Shown: positions 56,644 to 64,000 of the stretch, piece by piece
Layout of the letters: every line of letters starts with the position of its first letter
Position numbering within the stretch: the first letter of the stretch is position 1
Assembly: GCF_014203605.1 (NCBI RefSeq)
Contig: NZ_JACHJJ010000008.1
Coordinates: 186,001-250,000, forward strand
Length of the DNA stretch: 64,000 nt
Source of the DNA: Thiemannella venezuelensis
Lineage (GTDB): Bacteria > Actinomycetota > Actinomycetes > Streptosporangiales > Streptosporangiaceae
Reading direction: 5' to 3'
Position numbers and translations under genes: made by a program
The notes under the pieces: generated by a model
Told to the model about the DNA's origin: nothing
What the model saw: the letters and a program-made list of their open reading frames with translations, nothing else
Database searches by the model: none

Positions 56644-57171
56644 GTGCCGATCTCACGACTCCGTTTCCTCGTCGCCGCCTCCCTGGCCACAGCACTCTCG
56701 GGCTGCAGCTTCCCGGTCGATCAGGTGACCTCCAAGATCATGGGCAGAGAGACCTACACCATGAGCAGCGAGGGGATGGAGCCGACGATCAAGAAAGGCA
56801 GCCGGGTGACCGCCCGGACGGTCGACGGCGACTACGTCCCGAAGACCGGCGACATCGTCGTCTTCGATGCATCGAAGTGGGGGGTCAACGGGTTCATCAT
56901 CCAGCGTGTCATCGGCGTCCCGGGAAGCACGGTGCAGTGCTGCGACCCACAGGGCAGGCACCTGCTGGATGGCAGGCCCATGGACGAAACCCACCTGTAC
57001 CCGAATGATTACCGCGAGCCCTTCGGGCCCTTGACGATCCCCACCGGGCGCCTCTGGCTTGAGGGCGACCACCGCAGGATCTCTCTGGACTCGAGGTACC
57101 GCCACGAGGAGCTCGGAGACGGCACGATCCCGGTGTCCGATGTCATCGGAGTCGTCGAGCTCGACGGTTAG
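56644..57171 (+). CDS. Signal-peptidase-like (S26) lipoprotein lacking catalytic residues
   Basis: 175 residues from GTG 56644. Lipobox ALSGC near residue 21. SPase-like boxes: box B SSEGMEPTIKKG, box C GDIVVFDAS, box D IIQRVIGVPGS, box E EGDHRRISLDSRY. In true type I signal peptidases the residue before M in box B is the nucleophile Ser and box D reads I/V-K-R; here they are Gly and Gln. It is therefore unlikely to be a standard signal peptidase and may be a binding pseudoenzyme on the outer face. No Shine-Dalgarno; AATAAT upstream is -10-like. Confidence 0.78.
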   Translation: MPISRLRFLVAASLATALSGCSFPVDQVTSKIMGRETYTMSSEGMEPTIKKGSRVTARTVDGDYVPKTGDIVVFDASKWGVNGFIIQRVIGVPGSTVQCCDPQGRHLLDGRPMDETHLYPNDYREPFGPLTIPTGRLWLEGDHRRISLDSRYRHEELGDGTIPVSDVIGVVELDG

Positions 57172-57299
57172 GACCGGGGAAGGCCGCCGGTTCCGGGGTG
57201 ACGCACAGTCACCGGCGGCCGAGCCCGACCGCGGGAGCGGGAGCGGGCCGCCCGGTCGCTCCCGCGGACTGCGCCCGACGGCCGAGGACGTCGTCCCGG

Positions 57300-58157
57300 T
57301 TACTCCTCAGGGCCGCTCTCGGCGACCGGCACCGCCTCACCGTACATCGCGTCGTGCTGCCTGCGCGGCGAGCAGACCGACGCCGACGGGCACGCGCAGC
57401 GCCGTCCGCCCTCCTCCAGCCGGACCACGACGGAGTCCGAGGGCACGTTGCGGCCGATCACGGTGCCCGGCCCCTCGGGGGTGTCCACCTTCGTGCCGGA
57501 GCGCGGCATCCGGCGGTTCGCCTCCATGTAGAGCGGGTGCTCGTACTTCAGGCAGCACATCAGCCGCCCGCAGGCGCCGGCGATGCGCATCGGGTTGACC
57601 GGGAGGTCCTGGTCCTTGGCCATGCGGACGGAGACCGGCTCGAAGTCCTTGAGGAAGGTCGCGCAGCACAGGTCGCGCCCGCAGGGGCCGATGCCGCCCT
57701 GGAGGCGGGCCTCGTCGCGGGGGCCGATCTGGCGCAGCTCGACCCGGGCGCGCAGGTTGCGGGCCAGGTCGCGGACGAGGGCGCGGAAGTCGACGCGGTG
57801 CGGGGCGGAGAAGTAGACGGTGTAGACGTTGTCGGCGTCGAGGTAGTCGACGCCGACGATCTTCATGGGCAGCGTGTGCCGCCTGATCAGCCGCTTGGCG
57901 ACGCTCCTGACCTCGGCGCGGCGGCGTTTGTTGCTCTCGTCGCGGGCCAGGTGCTCCTCACCGGCGATGCCCGCGCAGACCGGCAGCCCGCCGATCTCCT
58001 CGCTCGTCCACTGCGGCGCCCACACGCACTCGGCCACCTCGGGCCCGGCATCGGTCGGCACGAGGACCTTGTCGCCGATCTTGGGACTGTGCCCGCCGGG
58101 ATCGAGGTAGTACAGCCTGCCGTAGCGGGCGAAGCTCACGGCCATGATCATGCTCAT
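57300..58157 (-). CDS. ricT: PSP1-domain protein RicT (YaaT)
   Basis: 285 residues. YaaT/RicT of the RicAFT complex: VSFARYGRLYYLDPG start, YTVYFSAPHRVDFRALVRDLA, and Cys motifs GPCGRDLCCATF and CGRLMCCLKYEHPLY that bind iron-sulfur in Bacillus, where RicAFT promotes RNase Y processing and sporulation. RicA and RicF are usually absent in actinobacteria, so its role here is open. ATG choice among 58157, 58151 and 58145 is uncertain; GGGAG precedes the first. It normally sits beside holB, which here is about 5 kb away. Confidence 0.93.
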   Translation of the reverse strand: MSMIMAVSFARYGRLYYLDPGGHSPKIGDKVLVPTDAGPEVAECVWAPQWTSEEIGGLPVCAGIAGEEHLARDESNKRRRAEVRSVAKRLIRRHTLPMKIVGVDYLDADNVYTVYFSAPHRVDFRALVRDLARNLRARVELRQIGPRDEARLQGGIGPCGRDLCCATFLKDFEPVSVRMAKDQDLPVNPMRIAGACGRLMCCLKYEHPLYMEANRRMPRSGTKVDTPEGPGTVIGRNVPSDSVVVRLEEGGRRCACPSASVCSPRRQHDAMYGEAVPVAESGPEE

Positions 58158-58330
58158 GCGGCTCCCAGACCAAGCTCGGGGTACGGCTCACGCCCACACT
58201 ACGCGCCGTTGCCGTCCCGGTGGGATAGCTCACAATCCGGGACAGTCCACAGAGCGGTCCACGGCCGACGGGAATGCCCGGAGCCGCCTCTTGTCAGGCG
58301 CGAATGCCCGGGGGCCTCCTCGCCCGCGGC

Positions 58331-58367
58331 CGGGATCGCCGTCCACAGCCTGTGGACGGCGATCCCG
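58331..58367 (-). terminator. Long hairpin after the FtsX-domain gene
   Basis: Perfect 17-bp stem (58331-58347 with 58351-58367) with GCC loop, 19 bases past the stop at 58386. No T run, but the length and position suit termination of the sigma/FtsX-domain operon. Confidence 0.75.
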
Positions 58368-58385
58368 TCCGGCGACCGTCCCGGA

Positions 58386-59057
58386 TCAGCACTCTTCCTT
58401 GTGGAGCAGGCAGAACCGGTTGACGATGTTCGAGATGCCGGGAAGCCCCTGCACGGCCTCTTCCACCGTTCCGATCATCTGGCGGTCGGCGGAATCCACG
58501 ACGCGGACGCGGAAGGACTCCGGCATGTCCTCCACCTGGATCGCGCCCATCAGCACAGTGTTCTCCCTGTACTCCGCCTTGAAGCTCTCGTAGGCCACCC
58601 GCTGGTCCTCGAAGTGGACGTACTTCACCTCCGGCAAGGCGTCGAGCGTCCGCCGGATCTCCGCTTTCCGCTCCTCCGTCGCCTCACCCTCCTCGCACTC
58701 CGGAAAGGGGTCGACGCGCTTGCAGAGGAAGATCGAGACATCGACGGAGTCCGCCTGATCCGAGGTGGTCCCGGACATGGCCATGGTCATGATGTGCTCC
58801 TCCGTCAGCTCCGGGGCGGAGACACCCGGTGCCGGCCGTACGGCCACGAAGGCGATCGCGGCCACCGCGGCGGCCGCGGCCGTGACCGAGGCGAGCATCA
58901 CCGGCAGCCGGATCCGGCGGCGGGCCGGGACCGCCGCCAGCGGGCGGACCTCGACCGCGACCCCGGCGGCGGCGGACAGGGCCGTGCGCAGCCGTTCCTC
59001 GGTGGCGGACGCGCGGTTCCAGGCGGGCGGATCGTGCGGTCGGTTCCGGGCGGTCAT
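58386..59057 (-). CDS. Single-pass protein with FtsX-type extracellular domain
   Basis: 223 residues from ATG 59057 with GGGAGGA five bases upstream; the start overlaps the sigma factor stop (ATGA). Cytoplasmic N-terminus (about 1-48), one transmembrane helix (about 50-73), then a domain resembling the FtsX extracellular domain: VSIFLCKRVDPFPEC, RRTLDALPEVKYVHFEDQRVAYESFKAEY, MPESFRVRVVD, VQGLPGISNIVNRFC. There is no permease part, and no FtsE. In mycobacteria that domain binds and activates the NlpC/P60 hydrolase RipC. It likely acts as anti-sigma or sensor of the preceding sigma factor. Confidence 0.82.
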   Translation of the reverse strand: MTARNRPHDPPAWNRASATEERLRTALSAAAGVAVEVRPLAAVPARRRIRLPVMLASVTAAAAAVAAIAFVAVRPAPGVSAPELTEEHIMTMAMSGTTSDQADSVDVSIFLCKRVDPFPECEEGEATEERKAEIRRTLDALPEVKYVHFEDQRVAYESFKAEYRENTVLMGAIQVEDMPESFRVRVVDSADRQMIGTVEEAVQGLPGISNIVNRFCLLHKEEC

Positions 59058-59608
59058 GATTCCTCCCCAAGCTTCCGGGCGAGCGCGGCCAGGCCGCGCG
59101 CGAGAGTGGACCGGGCGGTGCTCGCGCCGATCCCCATGGTCTCGGCGATCTCCAGATCGGACAGGTCCAGGTAGTAGCGGAGCACCAGCGCCTCGCGCTG
59201 CCGTCCGGGCAGCCCGCGCAGCGCGAGCAGCACCTCGCGGCGCTCCTCGCCGAGCAGCGCGGCGTGCTCGGCCGACCAGACCGGCGGCTCGTACGGCGCC
59301 GCCCGCCGGAACGCGACCGCCCGGCGGCGCAGCACGGAGCGGGCCCCGTTCAGGACCGCCGAGCGCACGTAGGTCAGCGCCTTGTCCGGGTCGCGCAGGC
59401 GGCGCCATCCGGCGTGGGTCCGGGCGAACGCCTCCTGGACGACGTCCTCGGCGGTGGGCTGGTCGCCCACCATGAGCAGCGCCAGCCGTACGAGCCCGAG
59501 GTGGTGCTCGGCGAACAGCGCCGCGACGTCCACGCGGTCCCTGGCCAGCGGCTCCCCGTGGGAGAGCAGCTCGATCTCGGGCTCCGGGGTGGTCCCCGTC
59601 AATGACAT
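59054..59608 (-). CDS. ECF RNA polymerase sigma factor (SigE family)
   Basis: 184 residues from ATG 59608 (MSLTGTTPEPEI). Region 2 HHLGLVRLALLMVGDQPTAEDVVQEAFARTHAGWRRLRD and region 4 LRGLPGRQREALVLRYYLDLSDLEIAETMGIGASTARSTLARG are typical of the SigE-family ECF group (quoted in part). Coupled by ATGA overlap to a membrane protein that is the likely regulator. No Shine-Dalgarno is apparent; GTG two codons upstream is possible. Confidence 0.9.
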   Translation of the reverse strand: MSLTGTTPEPEIELLSHGEPLARDRVDVAALFAEHHLGLVRLALLMVGDQPTAEDVVQEAFARTHAGWRRLRDPDKALTYVRSAVLNGARSVLRRRAVAFRRAAPYEPPVWSAEHAALLGEERREVLLALRGLPGRQREALVLRYYLDLSDLEIAETMGIGASTARSTLARGLAALARKLGEES

Positions 59609-59800
59609 GGTCACGTCACAGAGACGCCGCACCGGCCCGGTTGCTGCTCCGCGTGCCGCACTTCCCTCACTGTCCGGCCCCCGGAAAGCGCGCTTCCCGC
59701 AGGAGCACGCCCCGGAGGAAGCCCTCGGAGCCCTCGCGAGCCCGTCGGGACACCCCCGGCTGCGCCGAACCGGTCCTGGCGGGAACCCGGCCGGCGGAGT

Positions 59801-60955
59801 TCAGCGGGCGAGCTCGGTGAGGGCATCCTCCCAGCGGCCGGCGATCGCCGAGATGTCGTAGTCCCGGGCCGTCTCCAGGGCGTTGGCGGCCATCCGGCGG
59901 CGGCCCTCCTCATCGTCGATCATCTTGAGCAGCCCCTCGGCGAGGGCGTCGACGTCGTCCGGCGGGACGAGAAGCCCGTCGTGCCCCGGGGTGATGATCT
60001 CCCTCGGCCCGCGCGGGCAGTCGAAGCTGACCACCGGGACCCCGCAGGCGAACGCCTCGATGATGGTCATGCCGAAGCCCTCGAACCGGGAGCTGACCGC
60101 GTGGATGGAGGCCTTGGCCAGTTCGCCCTCGATGTCGCCGGTCGGGCCCATGAACACCACGTTGTTGTGCAGGCGGAGCTTGACGGCCAGCCGGACCAGC
60201 TTGTCGCTCACCCGGCCCTCGCCGTAGATCCGCAGCCGCCAGTCCGGACGGACCTCGACGACCCGGGCGAACGCCTTCAGCAGCCGGTCGTAGCCCTTGA
60301 CCGGCACCAGCCGCCCGGCGGCCAGCACGATCCGGTTCTCCTGCCGGGAGAGCGGGCGCGCTCCGCCGGCCAGGCCGTTGCCGATGGTGAACACCTCGGT
60401 CCGGGTGCGGTCGAGCATGCCGCGGTAGTCGCGCTCGTCGGCCTCGGTGAGGGTGACGACCGCGTCCAGCTTCGGGTACCACCGCCTGATCTCCTCGAAG
60501 AGCCCGGGCCGGTGGGCCTCGAAGTGCAGGTGCTCCTGGGCGATCGTGACGACCCGGCGGCGGGCGAAGCGGGCGGCCATGATGTTGAGCCCGGCCCGCG
60601 TGGTCACCAGCACGTCGGTGCGCAGGCGGCGCAGCTCCCGCCGGAGCACCTCGTCGCTCCAGGCGCTGAAGGAGGCGTAGGCGCGCTCCTCGGGGTGGAT
60701 CAGCGCGCTCGGCTCCCCGCCCAGCCGCTCGGCCCGCTTCGTGTACGGCCAGCGGACCCTGGCCCCCTCCCGCAGGTCCACCAGCGAGCGGAGCCGCACC
60801 TTCGCGCCCAGCGGGAGGAAGGGCCGGTCGGCGTGCTGGAAGACGCTGACCACCTCGACGTCGTGCCGGGCGGACAGCTCGGTGGCCAGGTCGAAGGTGG
60901 CCCGGATCGTGCCGCCCATGCCGTAGGCGTTGAGGATCAGAAAGGAGATCTTCAC
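59801..60955 (-). CDS. GT4-family glycosyltransferase
   Basis: 384 residues from GTG 60955 with GGAGGAG upstream; start overlaps the previous stop (GTGA). GT-B fold: N-domain LILNAYGMGGTIRATFDLA, C-domain VLAAGRLVPVKGYDRLLKAFA, and the donor-binding E-x7-E region EGFGMTIIEAFACGVPVVSFDCPRGPREII (quoted here in pieces: EGFGMTIIEAFACG). Acts on the cytoplasmic side, possibly on wall polymer or teichoic-acid-like glycans. The 168-base gap downstream is without a gene. Confidence 0.92.
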   Translation of the reverse strand: MKISFLILNAYGMGGTIRATFDLATELSARHDVEVVSVFQHADRPFLPLGAKVRLRSLVDLREGARVRWPYTKRAERLGGEPSALIHPEERAYASFSAWSDEVLRRELRRLRTDVLVTTRAGLNIMAARFARRRVVTIAQEHLHFEAHRPGLFEEIRRWYPKLDAVVTLTEADERDYRGMLDRTRTEVFTIGNGLAGGARPLSRQENRIVLAAGRLVPVKGYDRLLKAFARVVEVRPDWRLRIYGEGRVSDKLVRLAVKLRLHNNVVFMGPTGDIEGELAKASIHAVSSRFEGFGMTIIEAFACGVPVVSFDCPRGPREIITPGHDGLLVPPDDVDALAEGLLKMIDDEEGRRRMAANALETARDYDISAIAGRWEDALTELAR

Positions 60956-61689
60956 GCGTTCTCCTCCTCGATCGTGCACGCGACCGCCAGGCTCTCGCTG
61001 TCGGTGAAGTACGGCCGCACCCGCACCTGCCCCACGTACTGCGCGGGGAACCTGACCCGGGTCTTCTTGTCCGTGACGTCGTCGAGCCGGGCGGCCAGCG
61101 GCAGCCGTACCCCGCGGATCTCGGCGAACAGGTCCCAGAAGACCCGCCGCCTGCTCTGCTCCCCGGCCAGCGGCTCGATCGCGACGGTGCCGGTGAACCG
61201 GCGCCCCGCCACGGTCCCGGCGCCGGCCGTCTCCGGGCCCTTCCTGGCCGCGGCCACCAGCCCGGCCGGGTGCTCGCCGTCGAGCGGCTCGCCGTACGCG
61301 ATCAGGCCCTCGACCTCGACCACGCCGTCCTGCGGGCGGACCCGGGTCACCTCCACGTACGGCTCGACCTCGCGGACCAGCACGGCGAGGGTCCCCTCCG
61401 CGGTCCGCATCGCCCGGGCCTCCCTGCTGCGGGGTCTTCCCGCGTAGGCGAGCAGGCCGTCCAGGGAGAATCCCGGGTCGTCGGTGACAAGGGGCTCGCC
61501 GTGCTTCCACACCGTCCAGGTGCCCACCGCGAGCCCGGTCAGATCGGCGCCGTGGTGCTCCTGCCCGGTCTCCGCGTGCCGCAGGACGACGATTCCGTCA
61601 TCGGGCTCCGGCCACTCGATCCTCAGCGTGTCGTCGTCGTCCACGCGGCTCGTGACCGCCCGCCTGACCTCCGGCGACACCGTTCCCAT
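60952..61689 (-). CDS. Uncharacterised beta-rich protein coupled to glycosyltransferase
   Basis: 245 residues from ATG 61689 (MGTVSPEVRRAVTSRVDDDD); TTG three codons earlier is possible. Repeated beta-strand pattern, with acidic patches and no signal peptide: DGIVVLRHAETGQEHHGADL, WTVWKHGEPLVTDDPGFSL, ARPQDGVVEVEGLIAYG-like strands. Similar proteins occur with CDP-glycerol or GT4 glycosyltransferases in actinobacteria as far as I recall. A role in glycan synthesis is inferred from the 4-base overlap with the GT gene. Confidence 0.7.
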   Translation of the reverse strand: MGTVSPEVRRAVTSRVDDDDTLRIEWPEPDDGIVVLRHAETGQEHHGADLTGLAVGTWTVWKHGEPLVTDDPGFSLDGLLAYAGRPRSREARAMRTAEGTLAVLVREVEPYVEVTRVRPQDGVVEVEGLIAYGEPLDGEHPAGLVAAARKGPETAGAGTVAGRRFTGTVAIEPLAGEQSRRRVFWDLFAEIRGVRLPLAARLDDVTDKKTRVRFPAQYVGQVRVRPYFTDSESLAVACTIEEENA

Positions 61690-61857
61690 CTCGATCAACA
61701 GACCCCCGGCCCTCTCCGCTCATCCCCGTCGCGCAAAGCACGCCTTGCACATTTGTAACGAATAGGTCGAATTTCGCTGTGAATTCTAACGATCTACCCA
61801 AGACCTTTGAGGGGGATTAACCGGGATTGGTTCCATTAGCCGAGAAAACACGGAAAA

Positions 61858-61881
61858 GGACCGTCCGATCACGGACGGTCC
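61858..61881 (-). terminator. Rho-independent terminator of the TetR gene
   Basis: 10-bp stem GGACCGTCCG (61858-61867) with 61872-61881, loop ATCA, followed on the minus strand by TTTT. It is 16 bases past the TetR stop. Confidence 0.88.
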
Positions 61882-61896
61882 TCCTCGCGGGGCGGG

Positions 61897-62490
61897 TCAG
61901 GCGGGCGGTACCGGGGCGTCCAGCACACGCACCGCGGCGTCGCGGACGAGGGGGCGCAGCGCGTCCGGGTCGTCGAGGTCGCTGCCCACGACGATGCCGT
62001 CGCGGATCATCATGAGGATGGCGGAGGTCCCCTCCGGGTCGGGGTGGCCGCAGCCGGCCAGCAGGTCGCGGAAGAGCTCGCGGCTCCAGCGGCGGTATCC
62101 GGCGACGGTCCTGCGCACCGGATGCGCGGGGTCGGGGTACTCGGCCGCGGCGTTGGTGAAGGGGCAGCCGCGGAACATGGGGCCCGCGCCGGTCTCCCCC
62201 AGATGGTCGAAGAGGCTCAGCAGCGCCTCGCGCGGCCCGGCCGAGGCGGCCCGCAGCATCTCGGCGGCGGCCCGCTGGCGTCCGTGCTCCGCCTCCAGGT
62301 AGGCGCGGACGAGCTCGTCCTTGGCCGGGAAGTGGTGGTAGAAGGTCGCCTTGGCCACACCGGCCTCGGCGATGATCCGGTCGATGCCGACCGGATGCAC
62401 GCCCTCGGCGTAGAACAGGCGCGTGGCGGTGTCGAGGATGCGCGCGCGGGCGGGGCTCTCGCGGCGGCGTTCCAGCGTTTCTGCGCTCAC
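61897..62490 (-). CDS. TetR family regulator, divergent from ohr
   Basis: 197 residues from GTG 62490. N-terminal HTH ARILDTATRLFYAEGVHPVGIDRIIAEAGVAKATFYHHFPAKDELV (in part) and a C-terminal domain with two Cys (RGCPFTNAAAEYP and DLLAGCGHP). The Cys in RGCPF is conserved in TetR proteins that sense electrophiles or oxidants, such as NemR-type. The start is probably leaderless (TACCGT upstream). Two copies of AGACAG(A/G)TCTGTCT lie in the shared promoter. Confidence 0.93.
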   Translation of the reverse strand: MSAETLERRRESPARARILDTATRLFYAEGVHPVGIDRIIAEAGVAKATFYHHFPAKDELVRAYLEAEHGRQRAAAEMLRAASAGPREALLSLFDHLGETGAGPMFRGCPFTNAAAEYPDPAHPVRRTVAGYRRWSRELFRDLLAGCGHPDPEGTSAILMMIRDGIVVGSDLDDPDALRPLVRDAAVRVLDAPVPPA

Positions 62491-62493
62491 CCC

Positions 62494-62523
62494 TTGACGG
62501 TACCAGACAGATCTGTCTACGAT
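62494..62523 (+). promoter_or_regulatory. Promoter of ohr
   Basis: TTGACG (62494-62499), 18-base spacer, TACGAT (62518-62523). The first operator sits within the spacer, so bound TetR would block RNA polymerase directly. Confidence 0.7.
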
Positions 62524-62554
62524 CGGGCCATCAACAAGACAGACAGGTCTGTCT
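62505..62554. promoter_or_regulatory. Two TetR operator palindromes
   Basis: AGACAGATCTGTCT at 62505-62518 (perfect 14-bp palindrome) and AGACAGGTCTGTCT at 62541-62554, start-to-start distance 36 bases. The second overlaps a longer palindrome, AGACAGAC-AG-GTCTGTCT (62537-62554), and lies in the ohr leader. Confidence 0.88.
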
Positions 62555-62571
62555 GCAAAGAAGGGCAGGAC

Positions 62572-62982
<411 letters not shown>

Positions 62983-62997
62983 TCGCGAGGAAGAGGG

Positions 62998-64000
62998 TCA
63001 GGGCCTGCGCAGGGAGAGGGTCATGGCCTCGACGGCCATCTGCGGGTTGACGTTGGCCGCCAGCCTCCGCCGGCACAGCATGATCGCGTCGATCCTGCGC
63101 AGCGTCTCCTCCGGCGCGGACGAGCGGGCCAGCGCGTCGAGGTCGGCCCGGCGGTCCGCACCGGCCAGCTCCACGGCCGCGCCGAACTGCACGGCCAGCA
63201 CGTCGCGGTAGAACGCCACCAGGTCGAGCAGGGCCGCGTCGATGACGTCGCGCTTGGTCCGGGTGGCCCGGGACTTCTGCCGGTCCTCCAGGTCCTTGAG
63301 CGCTCCCGCCCCGCCGCGGATCAGGCCCCGGCTGAGCCCCTTGCCGGTGGACCCCTCGCCGTAGACCTTGCGCAGCTCGGCGGTCTCCGACTCGTTCAGC
63401 GCCGCGGTGACCGCGGCGGCCTCGTCCTCGGCGGTCTTCACCAGCCGCTCGGCCGCCGCCACGCACTCACCGACCCCGGTGAGCGAGGCGGGGATGGCCA
63501 GCACCGCCTCACGCCGTCCGCGCGCCTCGGCGTCCAGGGCCAGCCTCCGGGCCCGGCCGAGGTGGCCCTGCGCCGCCCTGGCGGCGAACTCGGCCATGTC
63601 CGGCGGCACGTTCTCGCGGGTGGCCAGCACGTGGGCGACGGCGGCGGCGGACGGGGTGACGAGCGTGACCACCCGGCACCGGGACCTGATGGTGATCATC
63701 ATGTCGTCGGGGGAGGGCGCGCAGAGCAGCCAGACCGTCCGCGGCGGCGGCTCCTCGATCGCCTTGAGCAGCGCGTTCGAGGCGCCCTCGGTGGCCCGGT
63801 CGGCGTCCTCGAACAGGACCACCCGCCAGCGGCCCAGCGTCGGCGCCCCCGCGGCGCGGAGGATGAGCTGCCGGGTGTCCTTCACCCCGTAGGAGAGGCC
63901 CTGCGGGCGGACGGTCTCCAGGTCCGGGTGGGAGCCGACCATCACCTGGTGGCACATGTCGCAGTGGCCGCACCCCCGGTCGGGGCAGAACAGCGCGGCG
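62998..64000 (-). CDS. holB: DNA polymerase III delta prime subunit (5' end beyond window)
   Basis: At least 334 residues; the frame is open to the right edge. AAA-type clamp-loader: zinc module C-x4-C-x2-C-x2-C (CPDRGCGHCDMC, at the edge), EDADRATEGASNALLKAIEEPP, VWLLCAPSPDDMMITIRSRCRVV. Delta prime is the wrench of the clamp loader. The C-terminal domain is at ADLDALARSSAPEETLRRIDAIMLCRRRLAANVNPQMAVEAMTLSLRRP (in part). It is convergent with ohr (15 bases). tmk probably lies beyond the edge. Confidence 0.93.
   Translation of the reverse strand, partial: AALFCPDRGCGHCDMCHQVMVGSHPDLETVRPQGLSYGVKDTRQLILRAAGAPTLGRWRVVLFEDADRATEGASNALLKAIEEPPPRTVWLLCAPSPDDMMITIRSRCRVVTLVTPSAAAVAHVLATRENVPPDMAEFAARAAQGHLGRARRLALDAEARGRREAVLAIPASLTGVGECVAAAERLVKTAEDEAAAVTAALNESETAELRKVYGEGSTGKGLSRGLIRGGAGALKDLEDRQKSRATRTKRDVIDAALLDLVAFYRDVLAVQFGAAVELAGADRRADLDALARSSAPEETLRRIDAIMLCRRRLAANVNPQMAVEAMTLSLRRP

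Noticed and set aside
60952-61510. Glycosyltransferase with a 185-residue N-terminal extension
   Set aside because: The extension is the shadow of the upstream gene; GTG 60955 with GGAGGAG and 4-base overlap is the real start.

Overview
The window is a stretch of chromosome from a high-GC actinobacterium. GC is about 70 percent by eye, GTG starts and probable leaderless starts are common, and Lsr2, a c-di-AMP (ydaO) riboswitch and a SAM-IV riboswitch are present. Gene content and order (clpC, lsr2, lysS, coaX, nadB/nadC, panD, panC, then folK, folB, folP, folE, ftsH, hpt, tilS, dacB, ppa) fit Streptosporangiales or close relatives such as Nonomuraea or Streptosporangium. The genus is inferred from style and synteny, not from a search. 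No CRISPR array, integrase, transposase or phage gene was seen.

Layout. 1-3.5 kb: end of an unknown gene, a DUF305 lipoprotein with a 30-bp tandem repeat, a membrane-anchored Ig-like protein, mutY and a lone eboE-like gene. 3.8-14 kb: clpC with a strong terminator and a ClgR-type box, lsr2, two RDD membrane proteins (one with a FUS-like GYGQQ tail), a short N-acetylglutamate synthase, an NlpC/P60 hydrolase behind a c-di-AMP riboswitch, a small LuxR-type regulator and lysS. 13.8-19.6 kb (minus): an NAD/CoA operon DUF2520 - panC - panD - nadB::nadC fusion - coaX. 20-26 kb: a MidA-family methyltransferase, a P450, terC, a SAM-IV riboswitch with a class V aminotransferase, and an orphan NuoD paralogue. 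26-36 kb (minus): dacB - zinc protease - tilS - hpt - ftsH - folE - folP - NTF2-like - folB - folK - DUF3180, with several 4-bp start/stop overlaps. 36-42.4 kb: ppa, a second NlpC/P60 hydrolase, a sigma factor fused to a zinc-binding, membrane-spanning C-terminus, a lipoprotein and an ABC-F ATPase.

42.5-54 kb is accessory in character: a winged-helix/nucleotidyltransferase gene followed by a decayed HEPN partner, a second P450, a tiny secreted peptide, a SulP transporter, a luciferase-like monooxygenase, several small uncharacterised proteins, an XRE/SDR divergent pair with a perfect 10-bp-arm palindrome, and two gene fragments (carboxylesterase, SnoaL-like) next to tRNA-Thr(CGT). 54-64 kb: an exported alpha/beta hydrolase, ricT and holB form a conserved backbone interrupted by a frameshifted metallophosphoesterase, a signal-peptidase-like lipoprotein lacking both catalytic residues, an ECF sigma factor coupled to an FtsX-type extracellular domain protein, a GT4 glycosyltransferase pair, and a TetR/Ohr pair with two operators.

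Main themes. Cofactor biosynthesis (NAD, CoA, folate) is organised as long translationally coupled operons. Cell-wall remodelling recurs: two NlpC/P60 hydrolases, a PBP4-type DacB and an FtsX-domain protein. The most unusual items are the NadB-NadC fusion that still carries an internal ribosome-binding site, the MidA methyltransferase near a NuoD paralogue with the target arginine motif, the sigma/FtsX-domain module, and the dyad-less S26 lipoprotein.
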